Assembly (NCBI RefSeq): GCF_947378715.1 | Contig: NZ_CANCLE010000134.1 | Coordinates: 1 to 11,353, forward strand | Source of the DNA: Phenylobacterium aquaticum | GTDB taxonomy: Bacteria; Pseudomonadota; Alphaproteobacteria; Caulobacterales; Caulobacteraceae | Direction of reading: 5' to 3' | DNA: 11,353 nt | Shown here: positions 1 through 7,377 of the stretch, piece by piece | Numbering within the stretch: the stretch's first letter is position 1 | How the letters are laid out: each line of letters begins with the position of its first letter | Notes under the pieces: generated by a model | Database searches by the model: none | Told to the model about the DNA's origin: nothing | The model's input: the letters and a program-made list of their open reading frames with translations, nothing else | Position numbers and translations under genes: made by a program

Positions 1-441
1 CTGGCCGGGCCGGTCCTGGCCGACGCCCTGGTCTTGGCCGAGCGCCGCTGCGCCGCGACCCAGGAACGGCTGACCACGCCGCGGCGGCGGGTTCTGGAGC
101 TGCTGCTCGAAGCCGACGGCCCCATGAAGGCCTATGACCTGATCGCCGCCTTCGGGGCGCACGGCGAGCCGGCCAAGCCGCCGACCGTCTATCGGGCCCT
201 GGAATTCCTGGAGCGCCTGGGCTTCGCCCACCGGATCGAGAGCCTCAACGCCTATGTCCCCTGCCGCATGGACGGCCAGGGCCACCGCGCGGCGTTCGTG
301 ATCTGCGAGTGCTGCGGCGCGGCCGAGGAGTTCGAGCCGGACTTCGCGACCCAGCTGGCCGCCGCCGCCCCGTCCGGCTACGCGGTGCGCAGCGTCACCC
401 TGGAAGCTCGCGGCCTCTGCCCTGCCTGTCAGGCCGGCTGA
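1..441 (+). CDS. zur: Zinc uptake regulator Zur (Fur family), 5' end outside window
   Basis: Fur-family metal-dependent repressor, best matched to Zur, which with Zn(II) bound represses zinc-import genes in the cytoplasm. Seen: a winged-helix DNA-binding half with the Zur-typical KPPTVYRALEFL recognition-helix stretch (codons about 60-71 of the visible frame), followed by LGFAHRIESLNAYVPC as in E. coli Zur. Probable zinc ligands fall in the expected places: Cys88, His95, the CECC pair Cys102/Cys105, Glu135 and the C-terminal CPAC pair Cys140/Cys143 (numbered from the first base of the window). The tail after CPAC is very short and lacks the extra Cys/His of the E. coli protein. The frame is open to base 1. 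A TTG at 34 is the first start-like codon of the usual kinds, but starting there would cut the first helix, so the true start is probably just upstream. It stops at 439-441, 21 bases before arfB, so the two are likely co-transcribed. Confidence 0.9.
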   Translation: MAGPVLADALVLAERRCAATQERLTTPRRRVLELLLEADGPMKAYDLIAAFGAHGEPAKPPTVYRALEFLERLGFAHRIESLNAYVPCRMDGQGHRAAFVICECCGAAEEFEPDFATQLAAAAPSGYAVRSVTLEARGLCPACQAG

Positions 442-462
442 GCGGGCCGGCGCCTGCGCTCC

Positions 463-888
463 ATGATCGAGATCACCCCCGCCATAGCGCTCGACGAGAG
501 CGAGATCGTCGAGCGGTTCATCCGCGCGGCGGGACCTGGCGGCCAGAACGTCAACAAGGTCTCGACCGCCGTGGAGCTGCGCTTCGACGTCCGCCGCTCG
601 CGCGCCCTGCCCAATGACGTGGCGATCCGGCTGATGAAGCTGGCGGGCCGCCGCCTGACCCAGGAGGGGGTGCTGGTGCTGGTGGCCATGACCCATCGCA
701 CCCAGGAGCGGAACCGGGCCGACGCCCTCGACCGGCTCGTCGAGCTGATCCGCAAGGCCGCCGAACCGCCGCCGCCGCCGCGCAAGAAGACCAAGCCGAC
801 GCTCGCCTCCAAGACCCGCAGGCTGGACACCAAGGTCCGCCGGGGCGGGATCAAGGCCGCCCGGGGCCGGGTGCGGGGCGACGACTGA
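463..888 (+). CDS. arfB: Alternative ribosome-rescue factor ArfB (peptidyl-tRNA hydrolase, YaeJ family)
   Basis: Codon-independent release factor that frees ribosomes stalled on non-stop mRNA by hydrolysing the peptidyl-tRNA. Seen: 141 residues, the usual length. The catalytic GGQ (residues 26-28) sits in AAGPGGQNVNKVST, the class-I release-factor signature. There is no codon-recognition domain. The C-terminal tail (about 107-138) is rich in Lys and Arg (RKKTKPTLASKTRR and onward), the part known in this family to thread into the empty mRNA channel. A run of five prolines (102-106, encoded by a CCG repeat) links the two parts. It starts 21 bases after zur without an obvious Shine-Dalgarno sequence and is probably translated from the same message. 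The tail and the small size argue against RF1/RF2 or mitochondrial-type variants. Confidence in function is high from the motif and the architecture. Confidence 0.95.
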   Translation: MIEITPAIALDESEIVERFIRAAGPGGQNVNKVSTAVELRFDVRRSRALPNDVAIRLMKLAGRRLTQEGVLVLVAMTHRTQERNRADALDRLVELIRKAAEPPPPPRKKTKPTLASKTRRLDTKVRRGGIKAARGRVRGDD

Positions 889-933
889 ACCCCAGGCTGG
901 GGCGGGGTTTGCCGTGCAACCTCAACGAAGACC

Positions 934-962
934 TTGGCGCGCGGGCGTCCCTCGCCCTATGG
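934..962 (+). promoter_or_regulatory. Possible promoter of the lipoprotein gene, perhaps leaderless
   Basis: TTGGCG at 934-939 and CTATGG at 957-962 are separated by 17 bases and resemble a housekeeping promoter of the GC-rich Caulobacter type. The start codon at 969 lies only six bases after the -10-like hexamer, so transcription would begin at or next to the ATG. The only Shine-Dalgarno-like string, GGTGA at 961-965, sits three bases from the ATG, which is too close to be normal. Both facts fit a leaderless message, but the hexamers are weak matches and this is inference. Confidence 0.3.
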
Positions 963-968
963 TGACGC

Positions 969-1511
969 ATGACCTCCGCCGCCCGCATCCTCCTCGCCTC
1001 GGCCGCCGCGCTCTCCCTGGCGGCCTGTGAGACGGCCACGCCGCCGCCGCCCGCGCCGCCGGAAGCCGTCGGCGGGCCGCCGTCCTCGGCAGTGTTCCGA
1101 CCGGGTGACTTCTCTTGGTCGGCCGTGCCGGGCAAGGGCCAGATCGTCGGCCACCTGTCCTTCCACACGCCGCGCACCGCCTATACCTGCGCCGGAGCCG
1201 GTGTGATCCTGACGCCGGAGACCCTCTGGACCCGGCGGCGGATCACCATTCTGTACAATTCGCCCATCCTCTCGGCCTTGCCGGCCGACGAGGTGCGCGC
1301 CCGCACGCCCAGCGCGCCCAGCGGCGACTATTCGGCCTTCGTGCGGCGGACGACCTGCGACGCCAACAATCACTTCAGCTTCCAGGGCCTGGCCAACGGC
1401 GCCTGGTTCGTAATCACCGTCGCCAAGCCGATCGTCGGCTCCGACCCGGACATGGCGATCATGCGCCGCGTGGAAATCCGCGCCGGCAAGCCGGTCAACG
1501 TCGAACTGTAG
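969..1511 (+). CDS. Small lipoprotein of unknown function
   Basis: I do not recognise a named family. The 180-residue product begins with a clear lipoprotein signal: positively charged start, hydrophobic stretch ILLASAAALSLAA, and lipobox LAAC with the lipidated Cys at residue 20. Glu follows the Cys rather than Asp, so outer-membrane sorting is expected. A proline-rich linker (about 25-38) leads into a compact domain with two cysteines (74 and 130) that could form a disulfide in the periplasm. The C-terminal part reads FSFQGLANGAWFVITV, then a stretch ending VEIRAGKPVNVEL. That pattern resembles the small beta-sandwich (carboxypeptidase-regulatory or transthyretin-like) repeat, where a 'phenylalanine-x-phenylalanine, then glycine-rich turn, then strand' order is common. 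This resemblance is only suggestive. It stands alone between arfB and the convergent clpB. Confidence 0.8.
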   Translation: MTSAARILLASAAALSLAACETATPPPPAPPEAVGGPPSSAVFRPGDFSWSAVPGKGQIVGHLSFHTPRTAYTCAGAGVILTPETLWTRRRITILYNSPILSALPADEVRARTPSAPSGDYSAFVRRTTCDANNHFSFQGLANGAWFVITVAKPIVGSDPDMAIMRRVEIRAGKPVNVEL

Positions 1512-1567
1512 GCTCCCCGATCCTCCCCCCGTGAGCGGGCGGGGCGATCGCATAGGGCTACAGCGCA

Positions 1568-1595
1568 GTTGCTCCCCCAAAAAAAGGGGAGCAAC
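1568..1595. terminator. Perfect 10-bp hairpin with A7/T7 loop between convergent genes
   Basis: GTTGCTCCCC (1568-1577) is the exact reverse complement of GGGGAGCAAC (1586-1595). The loop is C followed by seven A on the plus strand. It lies 57 bases after the lipoprotein stop and 70 bases after the clpB stop, where both messages should end. Neither strand has a U-tract after the stem; the U run is in the loop of the clpB-strand transcript. It is therefore not a textbook intrinsic terminator, but an RNA-end or 3'-stabilising hairpin is the most likely role. Confidence 0.5.
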
Positions 1596-1633
1596 CAGGC
1601 CGAGCCAGGTCCCCGCGCGGCTTCATATCCAAG

Positions 1634-1656
1634 CCTCCCCATTTCCATGGGAGAGG
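1634..1656. repeat. Second short inverted repeat just downstream of clpB
   Basis: CCTCCCCAT (1634-1642) pairs with ATGGG (1647-1651) and GAGG (1653-1656), with one bulged A at 1652 and a TTCC loop. It begins nine bases after the clpB stop codon on the clpB strand. C-rich/G-rich hairpins like this one, with CCTCCCC on one arm, recur between genes in some Caulobacterales, so it may be an interspersed repeat as well as a 3'-end structure. That last point comes from memory and is not shown by this window. Confidence 0.4.
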
Positions 1657-1664
1657 AGAGGATC

Positions 1665-4247
<2,583 letters not shown>

Positions 4248-4251
4248 GCAG

Positions 4252-4257
4252 TCCCCT
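4252..4257 (-). promoter_or_regulatory. Shine-Dalgarno sequence of clpB
   Basis: On the minus strand AGGGGA lies four bases before the ATG of clpB, with the strongest AGGGG core about five bases away. It supports the start at 4247, which also matches the conserved N-terminal sequence of ClpB. Confidence 0.6.
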
Positions 4258-4311
4258 CATGAGGCGGAATTTCGAGGGTCGCCTTGATCAAGCACAACTC
4301 TCGCTGACCGG

Positions 4312-4340
4312 ATGTAGTGTGGCAGATCAGCCACACAAGT
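4312..4340 (-). promoter_or_regulatory. Candidate clpB promoter with a perfect inverted repeat in the spacer
   Basis: On the minus strand CTTGTG (-35-like) and CTACAT (-10-like) are 16 bases apart. The spacer region carries GTGTGGC, six bases, GCCACAC, a perfect 7-6-7 inverted repeat at 4317-4336. A dyad between promoter hexamers is a usual repressor-operator position. It could instead be the 3' hairpin of the response-regulator message that ends at 4370, although no U-tract follows. A second heat-shock-like element, CTTGAT within the palindrome CTTGATCAAG at 4283-4292, lies closer to the gene, with no good -10. I cannot tell from sequence which promoter is used; sigma-32 control is expected from the family. 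Confidence 0.35.
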
Positions 4341-4369
4341 CGGAACGGGTGGAACGGCGCGAAAAGAGC

Positions 4370-4729
4370 TCAGCCGATATTGCGCACCACGTCGGCCAAC
4401 AGGTGGGGGTCGATGGGCTTGCTCAACACCGGGGCGGCGCTGAACCGCTCCGGCACGCCATCGCGGCCATAGCCGGTGACCCAGATGAAGGGGGTGCGCC
4501 TTTGGCCCAAAATGGTCGCCGCCTGGAACGAGGTCTGGCCCCGGCCCAGATTCACGTCGAGCAGGGCGAAATCCACGTCGCAGGTCAGGGCCATGTCGGC
4601 CGCCTCGCGGGCGGTGCTGGCGACCAGGACCACCTCGCAGCCGATCTCGGCCAGCAGGTCCTGGATCAGCATGGCCACCATGGCCTCGTCCTCGACCACC
4701 AGCACGCGTCGGATCGGGCCCTGGGTCAT
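4370..4729 (-). CDS. Single-domain response regulator, FAT GUY-like
   Basis: A stand-alone receiver domain of 119 residues without an output domain, so it must act by protein contact or as a phosphate shuttle or sink. Seen: acidic pocket Glu13/Asp14, phospho-acceptor Asp58 in ALLDVNL, conserved Thr85 and Lys104 (SKP). The segment RTPFIWVTGYG matches the 'FAT GUY' receiver motif (PFxFATG-aromatic), common among alphaproteobacterial single-domain receivers that work with HWE and HisKA_2 kinases, but reads WVT where FAT is usual. The start codon overlaps the stop of the upstream kinase gene (ATGA, 4726-4729) and has no clear Shine-Dalgarno sequence of its own, so translation is probably coupled and the two proteins are very likely partners. 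The downstream pathway is unknown. Confidence 0.9.
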   Translation of the reverse strand: MTQGPIRRVLVVEDEAMVAMLIQDLLAEIGCEVVLVASTAREAADMALTCDVDFALLDVNLGRGQTSFQAATILGQRRTPFIWVTGYGRDGVPERFSAAPVLSKPIDPHLLADVVRNIG

Positions 4730-5739
4730 GAGGCGGCCACACCGGCGCCGAGCTCGGCGTGGATCACGCAGACCAGCCCCTCGGGCTCAAAACTGAGATC
4801 GACGCGGCCGCCGAGATCGGCGGCCAGGGCCTCGATCATCCGCAGGCCGAAGCCCCGGCGGGTCGGGGGCTCCACGGCCGGGCCACCCTGCTCGCGCCAG
4901 GTCAGGACCAGTCCGGTCGCCGGGGACGCCTCCCAGCTGATATTGACCCCTCCGGCGACGCTGAGCGCCCCGAACTTGGCGGCGTTGGTCATCAGTTCAT
5001 GCAGGGCCAGGGCCAGGGCGACGGCCGGCTTGGGCGCCAGGCGGATGTCCGGCCCGGAGACGGTGGCGGCCCGACGCACCCCATGGGTCTCCAAGGCCGC
5101 GGCGACCAGTTCGGCCACCTGGGCGCCTTCCCAGCTTTCCCGGGTCAGGATGTCGTGGGCGGCGGCCAGGGCGACCAGGCGCTTGATCAGGTCCTTCTGA
5201 GCCGTCTGTGGCGACTCGGCGTCGCGCAGGGTCTGGGACACGATGGCCTGGACGGTGGCCAGCGTGTTCTTCACCCGATGGTTCAGCTCGTTGACCATCA
5301 GCCGCTGCAGATCGCGGACCCGGACATCATCGGTGACGTCGCGCATGACGCCGGTGAAGAACCGTTCCCCGTCGCGGCGCCATTCGGCCATGGAGAGTTC
5401 GAGGGTGAAGGTCGAGCCGTTCTTGCGCTGACCGGCCATGGCCTGGCCCGCCCCCAGGATCCGCCGCACCCCGGCGGCCTGATCCTCCTGCGGCCCGCGC
5501 ACCTGGGCGTCACGATAGGGCGGCGCCATCAGGTCGCGCAGATTGCGCCCCGCCATCTCCTCGCCGCCATAGCCGAACAGGCGCTCCGCCGCCGGATTGA
5601 ACGTGCGGATCGCGCCGGCCTCGTCAAAGACCACGATGGCCTCGACGGCGGTGTCGAAGATGATGCGATAGTGGGCGTCGTCCTCCTGCGGGGCCCCGCG
5701 AAGGATGGTGAGATCGCCGTCGACCTCTGACGCCGCCAT
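4726..5739 (-). CDS. Soluble PAS-HWE sensor histidine kinase
   Basis: Cytoplasmic sensor kinase of 337 residues with no membrane segment or signal peptide. One PAS domain (about 22-140) is seen, with the typical order IIFDTAVEAIVVFDEAG, then FNPAAERLFGYGGEEMAGRN, then FTLELSMAEWRRDGERFFTGVMRDVT. The kinase core follows: phospho-acceptor His154 in NELNHRVKNTLATVQAI, N-box with His247 and Asn252 (ALHELMTNAAKFGALS), the Trp281-x-Glu283 pair (WRE), and the glycine box GFGLRMIEAL (about 296-305). The N-box His plus WxE defines the HWE class. These kinases often sense light (LOV), redox or other cues through PAS and can feed the general stress response. No flavin-binding NCRFL-type motif of LOV domains is present, so the ligand is unknown. 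It forms an overlapping pair with the receiver gene downstream. Confidence 0.95.
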   Translation of the reverse strand: MAASEVDGDLTILRGAPQEDDAHYRIIFDTAVEAIVVFDEAGAIRTFNPAAERLFGYGGEEMAGRNLRDLMAPPYRDAQVRGPQEDQAAGVRRILGAGQAMAGQRKNGSTFTLELSMAEWRRDGERFFTGVMRDVTDDVRVRDLQRLMVNELNHRVKNTLATVQAIVSQTLRDAESPQTAQKDLIKRLVALAAAHDILTRESWEGAQVAELVAAALETHGVRRAATVSGPDIRLAPKPAVALALALHELMTNAAKFGALSVAGGVNISWEASPATGLVLTWREQGGPAVEPPTRRGFGLRMIEALAADLGGRVDLSFEPEGLVCVIHAELGAGVAAS

Positions 5740-5876
5740 GGAGTCTCGCCCCCAGCGCGAAAACCAATCTGGGATCGACTGAATCCGAAGTGGAGGCGGG
5801 AGTAAAGGGAGACGCCCCGCAAGGTGGCGTTTGATCAGAAGAATCCCGCTCTGGTTGGATGAACCGTGGTCGGGCG
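5740..5876 (-). promoter_or_regulatory. Upstream region of the kinase gene with three GANTC sites
   Basis: This 137-base gap between the membrane protein stop and the kinase start holds no gene I can support. GANTC occurs at 5741-5745 (one base from the start codon), 5781-5785 and 5841-5845. By eye I count about twelve GANTC sites in the entire window, so three in 105 bases is a local cluster. GANTC is the target of the cell-cycle methyltransferase CcrM in alphaproteobacteria, and methylation state can alter promoters. I find no convincing -35/-10 pair, so the region is labelled regulatory by position and site density only. Confidence 0.4.
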
Positions 5877-6371
5877 CTAGCGGGGGGTCGCCTTGAGCAG
5901 CGCGGCCGTCACCAGGGCGATCGGCACGCCGACCAGCAGGCTGTGGGCGAAGAGCTGATTCGCCGTCTGAAGGGCGTCGAGCCGGCCGAAGGCGGCGGGC
6001 CAGCGGAGCGGCACCACCACCCAGGTCATCACCCCATAGAGCGCCAGGCCATAGAGCCCGCCCCAGAGGATCGGCTGGCGCCGCAGGGGCTCCAGCCGCT
6101 CGGCCGCCAGGACGAAGACGGTGACCATCACCGCCATGATCGCGAAGTGGATCGCCAGGCCCAGGGCGGCGGTTCCGAGCCCCCCCTCCAGGGCCGGCTT
6201 GCCGAGGATCGCGCTGGCGATGGTCTGCAGCATGCGCACCGGCCCCCGTCCGGTCAGCAGGGAGGTGACCACCGCATCGGTGATGTCGAGGGTCCCGGCC
6301 AGCAGGGTCGCGATGAGAATGGCGCGGCCCAGGCCCGAACCGGCTTGGGGAAGTGAGGCGGCGAGGGTCAT
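5877..6371 (-). CDS. Conserved-type integral membrane protein, four predicted helices
   Basis: A 164-residue protein with about four hydrophobic segments: roughly 15-40, 66-90, 101-121 and 141-160. The opening GTLDITDAVVTSLLTGRGPVRMLQTIASAILG and the later IHFAIMAVMVTVFVLAAERL followed by GGLYGLALYGVMTWVVVPL resemble a widespread uncharacterised membrane family found in Proteobacteria and Bacteroidetes. No catalytic or transport motif is visible, so no function is assigned. I chose the ATG at 6371 because GGAG lies seven bases upstream and the hydrophobic part follows directly. The same frame stays open much further through the neighbouring regulator gene, but that is antisense to a real gene. 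It is divergent from the AraC-type regulator, a common arrangement for a regulator and its target. The kinase gene follows 137 bases downstream on the same strand. Confidence 0.75.
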   Translation of the reverse strand: MTLAASLPQAGSGLGRAILIATLLAGTLDITDAVVTSLLTGRGPVRMLQTIASAILGKPALEGGLGTAALGLAIHFAIMAVMVTVFVLAAERLEPLRRQPILWGGLYGLALYGVMTWVVVPLRWPAAFGRLDALQTANQLFAHSLLVGVPIALVTAALLKATPR

Positions 6372-6374
6372 GTC

Positions 6375-6398
6375 GAAGCTCCAGGCGAGCTTCAAGCT
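6375..6398. promoter_or_regulatory. Inverted repeat with GAAGCT half-sites between divergent genes, over a ribosome binding site
   Basis: GAAGCT (6375-6380), seven bases, AGCTTC (6388-6393) form a perfect inverted repeat. A third copy follows at once as AAGCT (6394-6398), so AGCTTcAAGCT is also a dyad. Another GAAGCTT stands at 6504-6510 near the regulator start. In the message of the membrane protein the stem holds part of the GGAG ribosome binding site (6379-6382). It may be an operator of the divergent regulator, an RNA hairpin limiting translation, or chance. Confidence 0.35.
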
Positions 6399-6458
6399 AG
6401 GCGCCGCGCGCGCCGCCCGTCGCGCACGATCCGACGGCCGAAACGGTGGCGGCAGACC

Positions 6459-7370
6459 GTGGTGTTTGACTCCCCGGCCGCCTGGGGGCTCCCTGAACAT
6501 CCTGAAGCTTTTCATCGGACCTCGCGCGTGGCGGACGGCTCCTTTCCGAAACCCGACCAGCCCCTGGCGCACCGGCTGGCCCACCGCGCCTGGGACGGCT
6601 TCGAGGTCGCGCTCAATCGCACTGACGCCGGCAAGCACACGCCGACCATCAGCCCTCTGGTCCGCATGGCCCTGCATGTCGGCCCGGCCGTCCGCGCCGA
6701 CTGCTGCGTCGACGATGTCAGCCGCAGCGGCTGGCAGAGCCCGGGCGACTATGACCTGGTCCCGCCCGGCGTTCAGGGCCAATGGGAAGACGCCACCGAG
6801 GCCCTGGTGATGAGCTTTCGCTTCTCGCCGGACCTGATGGCCCGCGCCGCCGAGGGTCTCGACGCCCGCCCTGGCGCCCTGACCCCGCAGATGCGGGCCC
6901 GCGATCCGCAGGTCGAGCTGATCGGCCAGGCCCTGAGGGCCGAGCTGGAGGCCGCCCATGCCGCGCCCCGCCTCTATGGCGAGAGCCTCGGCCTGGCGCT
7001 GGCCACCCGGCTTGCGGCCCGCGCCGCCCATCGCCCGCCGCCCCGGCTGAGCGCCCTGACGCCCCGCCAGCTGCGCGCCGTGACCGAGCGGATCGAGGCC
7101 CATCTGGACGAGGACCTCAGCCTCACCGAACTGGCCGCCACGGCCGGGGTCAGCGTCTCGCACTTCACGGTGATGTTCCGCCGCGCGGTCGGCCAGTCGG
7201 CCCACCGCTATCTGATGGAGCGCCGGGTGCTGCGGGCCCAGGCCCTGCTGGCCCGGGGCGGGCGCACGATCGCGCAGGCCGCCGGCGAGACCGGCTTCGC
7301 CCACCAGAGCCACCTGGCCCGCTGCATGCGCCGCATGCTGGGGGTGACCCCCGCGCAGCTGACCGGCTGA
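6459..7370 (+). CDS. AraC-family transcriptional regulator
   Basis: DNA-binding regulator with the AraC/XylS double helix-turn-helix at the C-terminus. In the 303-residue reading, helix-turn-helix one is LSLTELAATAGVSVSHFTVMFRR (about 220-242) and helix-turn-helix two lies in GRTIAQAAGETGFAHQSHLARCMRRMLG (about 268-295), ending with the usual VTPAQL. The N-terminal part (about 45-190) looks like a small effector or dimer domain (MALHVGPAV, WQSPGDYDLVPPGVQGQWE, LYGESLGLALATRLAARAA) with no recognised ligand motif. The start is uncertain: GTG at 6459 gives the longest usual-start form, and GTG at 6528 is an alternative that would leave the GAAGCTT at 6504-6510 upstream. Neither has a clear ribosome binding site. 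It is divergent from the membrane protein gene, the most likely target, and ends only seven bases from the convergent sulfatase stop codon. Confidence 0.9.
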   Translation: MVFDSPAAWGLPEHPEAFHRTSRVADGSFPKPDQPLAHRLAHRAWDGFEVALNRTDAGKHTPTISPLVRMALHVGPAVRADCCVDDVSRSGWQSPGDYDLVPPGVQGQWEDATEALVMSFRFSPDLMARAAEGLDARPGALTPQMRARDPQVELIGQALRAELEAAHAAPRLYGESLGLALATRLAARAAHRPPPRLSALTPRQLRAVTERIEAHLDEDLSLTELAATAGVSVSHFTVMFRRAVGQSAHRYLMERRVLRAQALLARGGRTIAQAAGETGFAHQSHLARCMRRMLGVTPAQLTG

Positions 7371-7376
7371 CAGCCG
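7364..7376. terminator. Tiny hairpin over the AraC stop codon in the convergent junction
   Basis: CGGCT (7364-7368), GAC, AGCCG (7372-7376) form a perfect five-base stem with a three-base loop spanning the stop of the regulator and the seven-base gap to the sulfatase stop. It is the only structure in the junction and has no U-tract, so any termination role is doubtful. Confidence 0.2.
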
Positions 7377-7377
7377 C

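Noticed and set aside
769..781. CCG trinucleotide run in arfB and a similar run near 1040-1055 in the lipoprotein gene.
   Set aside because: They encode proline linkers in GC-rich genes and are too short and imperfect to be meaningful repeats.
889..910. Possible terminator after arfB (CCCCA-GGC-TGGGG stem, then CGGGGTTT).
   Set aside because: The stem is only five pairs with a three-base loop, and only three T follow at a distance. It is too weak to list.
4248..4369. A CIRCE element (HrcA operator) or an EcfG-type GGAAC/CGTT promoter upstream of clpB.
   Set aside because: The CIRCE arms are absent. GGAAC strings at 4342 and 4352 are on the wrong strand for clpB and lack a CGTT partner at the right distance.
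4259..5730. Two long plus-strand frames opposite the kinase and receiver genes.
   Set aside because: Both are antisense to genes with full conserved motifs, and neither shows a domain or a ribosome binding site.
6372..7313. Long N-terminal extension of the minus-strand membrane protein frame across the AraC regulator gene.
   Set aside because: The extension is composition-driven antisense sequence. The ATG at 6371 has a ribosome binding site and the helices follow it directly.
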